Shown: positions 44,441 to 52,790 of the stretch, piece after piece
Position numbering within the stretch: the stretch's first letter is position 1
How the letters are laid out: each line of letters begins with the position of its first letter
Assembly: GCF_001612785.1 (NCBI RefSeq)
Contig: NZ_BDBC01000039.1
Span: 25,113-89,112 of the forward strand
Source of the DNA: Nocardia beijingensis NBRC 16342
GTDB lineage: Bacteria; Actinomycetota; Actinomycetes; Mycobacteriales; Mycobacteriaceae
Direction of reading: 5' to 3'
Length of the DNA stretch: 64,000 nucleotides
The notes under the pieces: model-generated
Told to the model about the DNA's origin: nothing
Seen by the model: the letters and a program-made list of their open reading frames with translations, nothing else
The model's database searches: none
Translations under genes and position numbers: made by a program

Positions 44441-45076
44441 ATGCGATCCCGGCCCTTGACTTTGATCCAGGACGACCTCGTCGACTACGACAAGGCCATG
44501 GAACGGATGGGAGAACTGGTCGACCGGCGCCACAGCGGCGAGCGGCCGGACACCCTGTGGCTGCTGAGCCATCCGCCGGTCTACACCATCGGGCGGAAGA
44601 CGCCCCGAGAGCACCTGCCCGACCCCGCCCACGACATCCCGGTCGTGCAGACCACCCGCGGGGGCCAGCTCACCTATCACGGGCCCGGCCAGCTGGTCGG
44701 CTATCTCGTCGTCCGGCTCGACGCAGGCGAAGGGGTGGTGGACTACATCCGTGAGGTCGAGTACCGCCTGATCGAGGCGCTCGGCCGGTTGGGCGTTCCC
44801 GCCGAACGCCGCGACACTCCGCCCGGCTCCGCACTGCTCACCGGCGTGTGGACCCGCGACACCGGCCGCAAGATCGTCTCCATCGGCATGCGCCAGAGCC
44901 GAGGGATCACCAGTCACGGCTTCGCCCTCAACGTGAACGGCGACCTCGAGCCCTGGCGCTGGGCCGTCGCCTGCGGGCTCCCCGACGTCGACATGACCTC
45001 CGTGGCGCGCGAATCCGGCGCGACCACCATGGAGCATGTGCGCTCGATCGTCGCCACCGCTTTCGAAGCGAGCTGA
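44441..45076 (+). CDS. lipB: Lipoyl(octanoyl) transferase
   Basis: 211 residues, normal length. LipB moves octanoyl groups from acyl carrier protein to the lipoyl domains of 2-oxoacid dehydrogenases. Visible: 'RGGQLTYHGPGQLVGYLVVR' (about 74-93), 'GRKIVSIGMRQSRGITSHGF' and the catalytic-Cys region 'ACGLPDVDMTSV'. Lys in 'GRKIVSIG' is the second catalytic residue. In most actinobacteria lipB is next to lipA; here lipA is absent, so this may be a second copy or a relocated gene. Confidence 0.92.
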   Translation: MRSRPLTLIQDDLVDYDKAMERMGELVDRRHSGERPDTLWLLSHPPVYTIGRKTPREHLPDPAHDIPVVQTTRGGQLTYHGPGQLVGYLVVRLDAGEGVVDYIREVEYRLIEALGRLGVPAERRDTPPGSALLTGVWTRDTGRKIVSIGMRQSRGITSHGFALNVNGDLEPWRWAVACGLPDVDMTSVARESGATTMEHVRSIVATAFEAS

Positions 45077-45093
45077 ACCGGCCCGCATCCACT

Positions 45094-45283
45094 GCGCGGC
45101 GACCCGCTGACCGCACATGTGCGTGTGCCCGCGGGCAGACACCCCTCAGGCGCAGGCCACGGGGATCAGCCGGGCCGCGGTGTCGAGGGCGCGGCGACCG
45201 CTGACCGCACGTGTGCGTACACCTGCGGGCAGACACCCCTCAGGCGCGGGCAGCGGGGATCAGCCGGGCTCGCGGTGTCAAGG
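45094..45283. repeat. Tandem duplication of about 95 bp covering the 3' end of the DUF2236 gene
   Basis: Copy 1 (45094-45188) and copy 2 (45189-45283) align throughout with about a dozen differences and one indel; identical core GCAGACACCCCTCAGGCG. Copy 2 contains the last 15 codons and stop of the minus-strand DUF2236 gene. Copy 1, just beyond, preserves a degenerate second version of that tail (reading 'AARLIPVACA' and stop). Confidence 0.8.
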
Positions 45284-45980
45284 TGCGCATGCCCCTCTTC
45301 ACGACGGTGGCGTAGGCGGCGGTGGCGGCTCGATCGGTCGGTCGTAGCGGGATGTTCAGCAGCTCGCGGGTTCGCTGGTGCAGCAGTGTGCGGACCGCGA
45401 AATCCGGGAGCGCGCGGGGAACCCAGGTGTCGGGGCGCAGCAGTTCCGGGGCGAGCTTGTCGCCGTGCGGGGTGACGGCGAGTTCGGTGGCGCACACCGA
45501 TTTCAGATAGTCGTCGAAATCCGCCCAGGTTCGCGGCATGTGCCGCGCCGAGATGCCGTAGCGCCGGTACCACTCACAGCATTCGGCGTAGAGCGTCTCC
45601 TTCTCGTCGAGAGTCAGTGGGCGGTCGAAGGTTTCGATCGCCGTGTAGAGCGTGTCGACATAGGTGGCGTGCTGGAAGAAGAACAGCTCGGGGGTCAGGC
45701 CGCTGTAGCGTCTGCCCCGGCTGTCCACGCCGTGCACCACTCCGTGCCCGTACAGAATCGCCGGATGCGGATCGCACAGCGTGTACGCCAGATAGATCAT
45801 GCGCGACACGGTGCGTTTCTTGTGCGCCCACAGGCTGCTCGGCGCGTGTGCGACGATGGCCGCCGCGACGGACGGGTGCAGGATCTGCAACCCGACCGCA
45901 CGCGGCAGGCTCAGGGCGAAGCGGCGATCGCCGAGATACCGCCCGAGAAGCGAATCCCGTTCGAGCGGAGCGGATTTCAT
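45240..45980 (-). CDS. DUF2236 / MpaB-family oxygenase-like protein
   Basis: 246 residues. 'RAVGLQILHPSVAAAIVAHA', 'YGHGVVHGVDSRG', 'FFFQHATYVDTLYTAIETF' and 'ISARHMPRTWADFDDYL' match the DUF2236 family, whose founding members include latex-clearing heme oxygenases. The His-containing stretches probably bind heme. ATG 45980 overlaps the MmpL stop by 4 bases, making it the last gene of the 12-gene cluster. Its 3' end is duplicated in tandem just downstream. Confidence 0.85.
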   Translation of the reverse strand: MKSAPLERDSLLGRYLGDRRFALSLPRAVGLQILHPSVAAAIVAHAPSSLWAHKKRTVSRMIYLAYTLCDPHPAILYGHGVVHGVDSRGRRYSGLTPELFFFQHATYVDTLYTAIETFDRPLTLDEKETLYAECCEWYRRYGISARHMPRTWADFDDYLKSVCATELAVTPHGDKLAPELLRPDTWVPRALPDFAVRTLLHQRTRELLNIPLRPTDRAATAAYATVVKRGMRTLTPRARLIPAARA

Positions 45981-48169
45981 TCCCGCAGCCTTACCCGCGC
46001 CACGACCGGCGCCAGCAGTCGAGGCGCCCACCAGTTCGCGGTGCCCGCTATCCGCATGGCGGCGGGGACCAGGATGGTGCGCACGAGCGCGGCGTCGAGG
46101 ACCACGGCCAGGGCCAAGCCGACGCCAAGGGCGCGCATGATCGACACTTCGCTCGTCGCGATGCCGACGAACACCACGGCCATCAGCAGCGCGGCGGCCG
46201 TGACCACCCGGCCGGAGCGGGCGAGGCCGACGGCCACGGCGGTGTCGGCGTCGGCGCGGGTACCCGGAGAACGTTCCCATTCCTCCGTGAAGCGGGAGAG
46301 CAGGAACACCTCGTAGTCCATCGACAGGCCGAAGGCCACGCAGAACAGCAGCACCGGGACGGTGGCGACGGTGTAACCGGTGGCGGTCGTGCCGAGGCAG
46401 GCGAGATGACCCTCCTGGAAGACCCACACCAGTGCGCCGAACGTGGCGCTCAGCGAAAGAGTATTCAGCACAAGGGCTTTCAGCGGCAGAACGATGCTGC
46501 CGGTGAGCAGGAACAGCAGCAGCGCGGTGGTCACGACGATCCACGGCAACGCGACGACGAAACCGCGGGAGATGCCCGCCGAGGTGTCGGCGGTCTGCTG
46601 CGCCAGTCCGCCGACGAGGACGTCGCCGGGCGCGTCGACGGCGCGGATCGCGTCGAGCTGGTCGCGGCCCTCGTCGGAATACGGGTTCAGCGCCGTCGCG
46701 ACGGTCAGGTGCGTGGAACCGTCGGACCCGGCTCGTCCATCGGCCGGGCCCGCCGCCGAACCCGCCACGTAGACCCCGGCGGGACCGCTCACCGCGGTGA
46801 CGCCGGCGACCCGGGACAAGCCCGCCGCGTACTCACCGAGCCGCTCGGCCCGCGCCCCGGTGACCACGATGTGCACGGTGCCGGTGATGTTCTGGTCGAA
46901 CCCGTCCCGGATGCGGTCGCCGACCTGCCTCGACTGCGCGTCGGTGGCGAGCACCCGATCGTCGGGCAGGCCGACTCGCAGGTCGAGCACCGGCGATCCG
47001 GCCAGCAGCAACAGCGCGAGCACCGGCAGCGCGGCCAGCAGCGGACGCCGCTGCACCGCGCGCGCCACCCGGTAGAGCCGCGTGCTCTCGGCGGGAACGG
47101 CCTCGCGCGGGGGCTTGCGATTCATGCGGGGGCCGAACAGGGCCAGCAGCGCGGGCACGCAGGTGAGCGCCAGCAGGATGGACAGGACGACGACGGCGAC
47201 GCCCGCGTAGCCGATGGAGCGCAAGAAGGCCATCGGGAAGAACCACAGGCCGACCAGGGCGGTGCCGACGATGACGCCGGAGAACACCACCGCCCGCCCG
47301 CCGTGGCGCATGGCCGAGGACAACGCCTGTTCGTGCGGCAGGCCGCGGCTGATCTCCTCCCGGTAGCGGCCGATCAGCAGCAGCGAGTAGTCGATCGCCA
47401 GCGCCAGGCCGAGGGCGGTGGTGGTGTTGAGCGCGAAGATCGACAACTCGGTGAGAAAGGTGAGCGCGAACAGCACCGCGGTGGTGCCGACGATCGCGAG
47501 CACGCCGACCACCACCGGCACGGCGGCGGCGATCACGCTGCGCAGGAACAGCACCAGCAGCAGGAAGGTCAGCGGCACGGCGATCGCCTCGGCGAGCACG
47601 AGGTCGCGCGAAGCGACGGCGTTGATCTCCTCGAACGCCATCGCCTGTCCGCCCGCGAGCACGGCGACGCCCTCCCGGTCGCCGGTGTGGCGATCGGCGA
47701 GGTCGTGCGCGGCGCGCTGGGCGGTGTCGTCGTCGCCGTCCAGGCCCGCGATCACCAGACCGGTGCGGTGGTCCCGGCTGACCAGAGCCGCGCCGGTGGG
47801 CTCCAGCCACGACGTCACGGTGCTCACCCGGTCGTCCTGACGCAGATCGCTGACGATCCGTTCGGCGGCGGCGCGCCCCGCGGGCGAGTCCGCGCCGCTG
47901 GGTGCGTCCACGGCGAAGATCAGTTGCATGGGCGAGACGCCGTGCTCGGCGGCCAGCACATCGGCGGCGTGCGCGGATTCGGCGCCCGGGTCGACGAACC
48001 CGCCTGAAGTCAGCCGGTCGGTCACCAGCCCGCCCAGCGAACCGAAGACGAGAAAGGCGACGCCCGCGACGACGAGGACCACTTTCGGTGCCCGCGCGCA
48101 GATCTCGGCGACGCGGGCGATCACTCCGGTCGCGCCCGCGGCGGTGTCGGTGTCGGCGGAAGTCGTCAT
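45977..48169 (-). CDS. MmpL-type RND transporter
   Basis: 730 residues with about 12 membrane segments in two repeats. The large extracytoplasmic loops follow TM1 ('FVDPGAESAHAADVLAAEHG') and TM7, and the conserved Asp/Tyr pair lies in 'LALAIDYSLLLIGRYREE' and 'FGLSMDYEVFLLSRFTEE'. MmpL proteins use proton flow to export lipids or lipid-like natural products in mycolate actinomycetes. ATGA overlaps join it to both neighbours, so it is likely the exporter of the cluster's product. Confidence 0.92.
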   Translation of the reverse strand: MTTSADTDTAAGATGVIARVAEICARAPKVVLVVAGVAFLVFGSLGGLVTDRLTSGGFVDPGAESAHAADVLAAEHGVSPMQLIFAVDAPSGADSPAGRAAAERIVSDLRQDDRVSTVTSWLEPTGAALVSRDHRTGLVIAGLDGDDDTAQRAAHDLADRHTGDREGVAVLAGGQAMAFEEINAVASRDLVLAEAIAVPLTFLLLVLFLRSVIAAAVPVVVGVLAIVGTTAVLFALTFLTELSIFALNTTTALGLALAIDYSLLLIGRYREEISRGLPHEQALSSAMRHGGRAVVFSGVIVGTALVGLWFFPMAFLRSIGYAGVAVVVLSILLALTCVPALLALFGPRMNRKPPREAVPAESTRLYRVARAVQRRPLLAALPVLALLLLAGSPVLDLRVGLPDDRVLATDAQSRQVGDRIRDGFDQNITGTVHIVVTGARAERLGEYAAGLSRVAGVTAVSGPAGVYVAGSAAGPADGRAGSDGSTHLTVATALNPYSDEGRDQLDAIRAVDAPGDVLVGGLAQQTADTSAGISRGFVVALPWIVVTTALLLFLLTGSIVLPLKALVLNTLSLSATFGALVWVFQEGHLACLGTTATGYTVATVPVLLFCVAFGLSMDYEVFLLSRFTEEWERSPGTRADADTAVAVGLARSGRVVTAAALLMAVVFVGIATSEVSIMRALGVGLALAVVLDAALVRTILVPAAMRIAGTANWWAPRLLAPVVARVRLRE

Positions 48170-48780
48170 TTCCCCTCCACGGCGGGCAGCCACCACACGG
48201 GAGTGACCTTGTGCCCGGCTCCGATCTCGATCGGCGGATGCGACTGCCAGCCCAATATCTCGCACATCTGGACCACGTCCGAGGACTTGGCTTCGCCGTA
48301 GCCGGGCAGGCCCTTGGCCCGCGCCACCCGCATGACGCGCTTGAGCAGCGCCGCGCCGCCGCCGAGCGTTCGCGCGCCGACGTACCAGAAGTAGAAGTGC
48401 GGTTCGGTGGGGTGCGCGGCCTCCACCTTGGACAACATGGTCGCCATCAGCACGGTGCGCGGCAGGCCGAGCAGCACGATGGCGGGCAACCGCAGCAGCC
48501 AGACCCACAGCGGGAACCGGGGTCCGGTGCGCTCGTAGGCGATGAGCACGGCCGAGGGCGACTGGTCGGCGTCGAACGTGGCCTGTAGATACCCGCCGAG
48601 GCGCGCGCAGATCTCCACCTCGCCGCGGAAGAACCAGTACAGCGCCTTCGCCGCGCGGGCGGGCCGCTTCGGGCGCACGTCCTGCCAGATCGCGTCGTCG
48701 GTGAAGGCGTCGGCCAGTACCCGGGCGGCGGCGGCCCGCTGGTGCCTGGCGACGTTCGACGGCATCGTCACGGTGGTCAT
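48166..48780 (-). CDS. GNAT-like acyltransferase
   Basis: 204 residues. 'EPHFYFWYVGARTLGGGAAL' followed by 'LLKRVMRVARAKGLPGYGEA' and 'MCEILGWQ' match the C-terminal half of GNAT folds (where V-x-P-x-x-x-G-x-G-x-G normally stands, here ARTLGGGAAL). The degraded acetyl-CoA loop suggests weak or altered donor use. ATG 48780 follows AAAGG by 5 bases. It lies within the cluster, so it may acylate or bind an intermediate; this is inference. Confidence 0.65.
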   Translation of the reverse strand: MTTVTMPSNVARHQRAAAARVLADAFTDDAIWQDVRPKRPARAAKALYWFFRGEVEICARLGGYLQATFDADQSPSAVLIAYERTGPRFPLWVWLLRLPAIVLLGLPRTVLMATMLSKVEAAHPTEPHFYFWYVGARTLGGGAALLKRVMRVARAKGLPGYGEAKSSDVVQMCEILGWQSHPPIEIGAGHKVTPVWWLPAVEGK

Positions 48781-48801
48781 CTCAGCCTTTCTGCTCACGG
48801 T

Positions 48802-49989
48802 TCACCCGTGGGCGCCCTGGTAGAGGGCGTCGAACTTCTCCCCGCCCGCAGGTCGGCCGAGGGCGGTCAAATACAACGTCTGCCTGCCCGCGGGCAGCGC
48901 GCGGTTCCAGTACTCGGGAGCCAGTCCCCCGACCCCGGTGACGCCCGCTCCGTGCCGGGCGGCGAGGAGGTAGAGCACCTGTCCGACGACTCCGGTGCCG
49001 AGCAGCAGCGCTTGCCGGTCGGCGTCGATGGTCGAGTCGTCCTCGCCGGCGGGGGCGCTGAAGACGACGAACGCCTCCGCGCCGAGCAGGTGCTCCTGTC
49101 CGGCCAAGCCGGTCAGCAGGTCACCGGGCGGCAGTGCCGTTCCGCCGCGCGCTCGCCCGACCGGGTGCATCGTCGGCATCGGCAATCCCAGGCGGCTCAG
49201 CGCGATCGCGGCGATCTCGCGGGCGCTCGCGACCACGGCGTCGAGGTCGTAGCCGGGCGGTGTGGCGGTGCCGAAGGCCGCGGCCGAGCGGCGGATCGGG
49301 ATGAACCGGGCCAGATTGCCGGGCAACTCGCCCGCACGGTCGAAGAACACCGGCCGCGGTGGTCCAGGCGGCCGCAGGCGATCGGCCCACTGCTCGAATT
49401 CGTTGCGGCCCATCTGCACTCGGGGCTTGGAGGTGGAGACCAACCGCCAGCCGTCGGCTTCCCCGTCGTGCGGCACGAAGGCACGGACCAGTCCGGCGGC
49501 GAGCACGTCACCCGCGACGCCGCCCGCCCCGGTGCCGGGCAGCCCGTCGGCGAAGCGATCGGCCGCACTGTCGTCTCGGTCCAGCAGCGCCAAGGAGAAC
49601 AGGGCGTGACCGGCGTCGATGAGATGGTAGAGATAACCGCGGGCGCCGTATTTGCGCATGGACAGCCAGGGCCGCCCGACCAACAGGCACAGATAGTCCT
49701 CGGCGTCGGTGCCGAACTCGGTGTCCGCGCGCACCACCAACTGCTTGCGAGCGGGGTCGAGCAGCGCGATCGCGCCGGATTCCGGTTCCACCAAGAGGAT
49801 CTCGTACGGGTACGTCGCTCCGGCCGAAGGCACGAACCGCGACCGACCGTCGCGGCGGCGGCCGATCAACCGGTCCACATGACCGACCGCGCCCGCCACC
49901 GGACCGGTGAGCGGTTCGATGCCGACGGTCTGCGGCAGCGGAGGATGGATCACATCGCCCCAGGCCAGGGCGGCTCCGGCTATCCGCAC
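48802..49989 (-). CDS. SagB/McbC-like nitroreductase-fold oxidoreductase
   Basis: 395 residues, twice the length of simple nitroreductases. Two nitroreductase-like halves can be seen: 'RFVPSAGATYPYEILLVEPE' with 'YLYHLIDAGHALFSLAL' (about 50-155), and 'IRRSAAAFG' with 'LGTGVVGQVLYLLAARHGAG' (about 235-360). This arrangement is typical of SagB/McbC-type FMN dehydrogenases that aromatise thiazolines/oxazolines, though related proteins act on other substrates. No YcaO cyclodehydratase or precursor peptide is nearby, so it likely dehydrogenates a carrier-bound or free intermediate. Start GTG 49989, one base after the preceding stop. Confidence 0.75.
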   Translation of the reverse strand: MRIAGAALAWGDVIHPPLPQTVGIEPLTGPVAGAVGHVDRLIGRRRDGRSRFVPSAGATYPYEILLVEPESGAIALLDPARKQLVVRADTEFGTDAEDYLCLLVGRPWLSMRKYGARGYLYHLIDAGHALFSLALLDRDDSAADRFADGLPGTGAGGVAGDVLAAGLVRAFVPHDGEADGWRLVSTSKPRVQMGRNEFEQWADRLRPPGPPRPVFFDRAGELPGNLARFIPIRRSAAAFGTATPPGYDLDAVVASAREIAAIALSRLGLPMPTMHPVGRARGGTALPPGDLLTGLAGQEHLLGAEAFVVFSAPAGEDDSTIDADRQALLLGTGVVGQVLYLLAARHGAGVTGVGGLAPEYWNRALPAGRQTLYLTALGRPAGGEKFDALYQGAHG

Positions 49990-49990
49990 G

Positions 49991-50701
49991 TCAGCTCCAT
50001 TCCGCGGTCTCCGGGTGCGCGCGGCGCACCCGCCTGCGGGTGTGTTCCCAGTAGGAGCGCACCGAGAGGTCGGCGAAGATGTAGTCGCGCTTGGCGGCGA
50101 CGTCGAGGGGATTGGAGATCGAGAACGGCCGTCCGCTGGCCAGCGCGTCGAGCTGGAGCCGGCAGGCGCGCTCTAGCATCAGCGCGAACACCACCGCGTG
50201 GCGCACGCTGCGACCGACCACCACGCTGCCGTGGTTGACCAGGAACACCCCGACCCCGTCGGCCAGGGTCTTGGCGATCGCCTCGCCGACGTCGAGGGTG
50301 AGCACGGTGTTGCTGGTGTCGTGGAACCGGTGCACTTCGCCGCCGAGCAGCGCGCCCTCATGGCTGAGCGGCGCCAGCTCGGCGTCGAGCGCGCCGAAGA
50401 CCAGGCTCGCCGGGGCGTGACTGTGCACGATGCCCGCGACGTCCGGGCGGGCGGCGTAGATCGCTTGGTGCAACGGGAGTTCGGGAGGCGCCTGCGCGTC
50501 CGGCGGCTCGGCCGCGTCCACCGCCGCGTCGACGAAATCGGCGGGGGTGGCCTCGTCGAAACCGACCAGCGCGCCCTTGATGGCGAAGCGGTCCTGACCC
50601 GGCCTGCGGACCGAGATCTGTCCCTGGTTGAAGTCGTCGTGCCCGCCGGACGACAGTGCTCGCGCACCGATCGCCGCTTGGATCACCAACGGGGAAGTCA
50701 T
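49991..50701 (-). CDS. Class II aldolase/adducin-family protein
   Basis: 236 residues. 'LPLHQAIYAARPDVAGIVHS' then 'HAPASLVFGAL' supplies the metal-binding His-x-His pair; 'FLVNHGSVVVGRSVRHAV' holds the third His. 'GGHDDFNQGQISVRRPGQDR' is the phosphate/substrate-loop region. The family cleaves or forms C-C bonds by zinc-stabilised enolates, or epimerises or decarboxylates. In this cluster it may build or trim the carbon skeleton. ATG 50701 lies 7 bases after the acyl-CoA dehydrogenase stop. Confidence 0.85.
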   Translation of the reverse strand: MTSPLVIQAAIGARALSSGGHDDFNQGQISVRRPGQDRFAIKGALVGFDEATPADFVDAAVDAAEPPDAQAPPELPLHQAIYAARPDVAGIVHSHAPASLVFGALDAELAPLSHEGALLGGEVHRFHDTSNTVLTLDVGEAIAKTLADGVGVFLVNHGSVVVGRSVRHAVVFALMLERACRLQLDALASGRPFSISNPLDVAAKRDYIFADLSVRSYWEHTRRRVRRAHPETAEWS

Positions 50702-50708
50702 AGCGTCC

Positions 50709-51845
50709 TCACAGTCGTGCCGCGATGGCGTTGCGCTGGATCTGATTGGTGCCCTGGATGATCTGCAGGAGTTTCGCTTCCCGCATCCACCGCTCCGCCG
50801 CCTCGCCCGGTAAGTAGGCCGAGGCGCCGAGGACCTGCACGGCGTCGGTGGTCACTCGCATGGCGGTGTCGGTGGCGAAGAGTTTCGCCTGGGCGGCGAG
50901 CAGCCCGGCCTCGGGTCCGCCCGCGTCGATCTCCGCGCAGGCGCGGTGCAGCAGCTGGCGGGCGGCGGCGAGCTGGGTGGACATGTCGGCGAGCAGATGA
51001 CCGACGGCCTGATGCCGGATGATCGGCACGCCGAACTGGATACGCGACTTCGCGTAGGCGGTCGCGCGCCGCAGCGCCGCGGCGGCGAGCCCCACCGCGC
51101 ACGCCGCCAAGCCGACCCGGCCTTGGGTGAACATGTCGTCGGCCACCCGCGCGCCGCGGTTCACCCGGCCGAGCACGCGTTCGACGGGCACCGCCACCCC
51201 GTCGAAGACGACGTCGGCGCTGGGCAGCGCGGCGGCGCTGTGCTTGCGCGCCGCGGGCGCGACGGTGACGCCCTCGGCGGCGGCGTCGACGGCGAAGCAG
51301 GTCAAGCCGCCGAGTCCGGCGTCGCTGGTGCGCGCGTACACGATGAACACGCCCGCCACCGGAGCATGCCCGGCCCAGGTCTTCGTGCCGTGCAAGCGGA
51401 ATTCGTCGCCGGTACGTTCGGCGCGCAACTCGATGGCGGACATGTCCGATCCGGCCGCGGCTTCGCTCACGCAGTTGGCGCCGAGCATCCGGCCTTCGGT
51501 CAGCGCGGACACCAGCTCGTCCCGCACTCGCGGTCGCGCGTGCCTGGCCAGGGTGAGGGCGACGAGCGTTTGCAGATGCACCGATTCGGCTAGGGCGAGC
51601 CAGTTCTCGGCGACGACCTCCACGTTCGCGCAGAACGCGCGCACCGCGCCCGCGCGTCCCGCGATCACCGGCTCGGCCAAGCCGGTCGCCATGACCCGGC
51701 GGAACAGTTCCGCCGGGAACCGGCCCGCGCGCTCGTACTCGTCCACCATCTCGGCGCAGCCGCCGAGCAGATCGCGCAGCGGTTCCGCGTCCTGCGCCGA
51801 CGGCTCGGAGGTGGCTCCGAGCAGCTCCGCGGCCGCCCCGCTCAT
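50709..51845 (-). CDS. Acyl-CoA dehydrogenase-like flavoprotein
   Basis: 378 residues, standard length. 'ANCVSEAAAGSDMSAIELRA', 'FRLHGTKTWAGHAP', 'RIQFGVPIIRHQAVGHLLAD' and 'VLGASAYLPGEAAERWMREA' follow the family; the usual catalytic Glu would lie in this last stretch or in 'IQGTNQIQR'. The QVxGGxGY motif is altered to VQVLGASAY. In clusters with a carrier protein such enzymes desaturate aminoacyl- or acyl-S-carrier substrates (as PltE does for prolyl). Its place next to the ligase and carrier genes suggests that role. ATGA overlap with the DapB-like gene. Confidence 0.88.
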   Translation of the reverse strand: MSGAAAELLGATSEPSAQDAEPLRDLLGGCAEMVDEYERAGRFPAELFRRVMATGLAEPVIAGRAGAVRAFCANVEVVAENWLALAESVHLQTLVALTLARHARPRVRDELVSALTEGRMLGANCVSEAAAGSDMSAIELRAERTGDEFRLHGTKTWAGHAPVAGVFIVYARTSDAGLGGLTCFAVDAAAEGVTVAPAARKHSAAALPSADVVFDGVAVPVERVLGRVNRGARVADDMFTQGRVGLAACAVGLAAAALRRATAYAKSRIQFGVPIIRHQAVGHLLADMSTQLAAARQLLHRACAEIDAGGPEAGLLAAQAKLFATDTAMRVTTDAVQVLGASAYLPGEAAERWMREAKLLQIIQGTNQIQRNAIAARL

Positions 51846-52537
51846 GCCGGCACTCCCGCGAGTTCGGCGAACGCCTCGGCCGCCGTGTACCGGCCGGGGC
51901 TCGCTTGCTCGAGCCACGCCGCCAAACCGAGCGCCGCGGTGGCGGGCCCGCCCAGGTCGCGGACACGGTGGCTCAGTTCCCAGCTCTCCCCGGCCGACGC
52001 GATCACCACGTGGTGGTCGCTGACCGGCATGCCGTAGCGCTGCACGAGCACCGCCGCGTCGTCCGGCAGCAGAGCGGCCAGGTTGGTCGCGGTCGCCGAT
52101 GGCGCGTCGAGCTTGGTGGTGGGATGGCGGTCCAGGACGGTGAACTCGGCGTCCGGGACCAGCGCGACGGCCAAACGAGCCGCGAGTTCCACCGCCCGCG
52201 CCTGCACCCAGTGCAACGGGCTGAGATTCGCGGCGATCATGACCGGAACCCGTTGCGCTAGAACGGAAAGCGTGTCCTCCGCGCTACCGGGCCGACCCGA
52301 CACGCACGACAGCAACGCCGCCCCGGTCCGCGCGCAGTACCCGGCCACCGCGTCGAGCGCCGCCGGCCTGCTGGCGTCGATCACCACACCCGGCGCTGTT
52401 TCGCCGACCGTCCACCCGGCGGAGCGCGCGGTGGTCACCACCGGCACCCCGGCTCGCTCGCACGCGGCGACCACGGCCCGGCCGAGGCGGCCGGTCGCGC
52501 CGATCACCGCCACCGGACGATCAGGCGTCCCCGACAC
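51842..52537 (-). CDS. DapB-like NAD(P)-dependent reductase
   Basis: 231 residues. Rossmann 'VAVIGATGRLGRAVVAACER', 'VVIDASRPAALDAVAGYCAR', 'NLSPLHWVQARAVELAARLA' and 'VLDRHPTTKLDAPSATATNL' follow dihydrodipicolinate reductase, where the last reads ExHHxxKxDAPSGTA. The conserved Lys and DAPS are kept, while HH is reduced to RH. Lysine synthesis would not be expected inside this operon, so it probably reduces a different cyclic imine or conjugated acid. Start GTG 52537 lies 17 bases inside the carrier-protein gene. Confidence 0.8.
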   Translation of the reverse strand: MSGTPDRPVAVIGATGRLGRAVVAACERAGVPVVTTARSAGWTVGETAPGVVIDASRPAALDAVAGYCARTGAALLSCVSGRPGSAEDTLSVLAQRVPVMIAANLSPLHWVQARAVELAARLAVALVPDAEFTVLDRHPTTKLDAPSATATNLAALLPDDAAVLVQRYGMPVSDHHVVIASAGESWELSHRVRDLGGPATAALGLAAWLEQASPGRYTAAEAFAELAGVPA

Positions 52538-52790
52538 CCTGGTTCCTCAGATAGGCCACGATCGCGGCGACCGTGCGCAGGTGGTCGAGGTCGTTCTCCA
52601 GGTCGATCTCCACGCCGTAGCGGATCTCCAGCGCGTCCACCAATCGCAGGAACGACAGCGAGGTCATCCCCGCTTCGGCGAAGGTCTGCTCGGAGCGCTG
52701 CGCGCTGTCGGCGTCGAGCGTGCCGTCGGTCGCGGTCGCCACCAGATCGGCGACCGCACTCGTGAGCGAATCCTGCACTACGTCGGACAT
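52521..52790 (-). CDS. Free-standing acyl/peptidyl carrier protein
   Basis: 89 residues, four-helix carrier layout. The phosphopantetheine serine is in 'EAGMTSLSFLRLVDALEIRY' (the usual GxDSL reads GMTSL; Ser44 is the likely site), followed by 'GVEIDLENDLDHLRTVAAIV'. It would be charged by the adjacent AMP ligase and present the thioester to the cluster's redox enzymes. The ATG shares one base with the ligase stop (TGATG), supporting a paired function. Confidence 0.85.
   Translation of the reverse strand: MSDVVQDSLTSAVADLVATATDGTLDADSAQRSEQTFAEAGMTSLSFLRLVDALEIRYGVEIDLENDLDHLRTVAAIVAYLRNQGVGDA

Noticed and set aside
45094..45283. CRISPR-like repeat array
   Set aside because: Only two copies, head to tail with no spacer, and they contain part of a gene.
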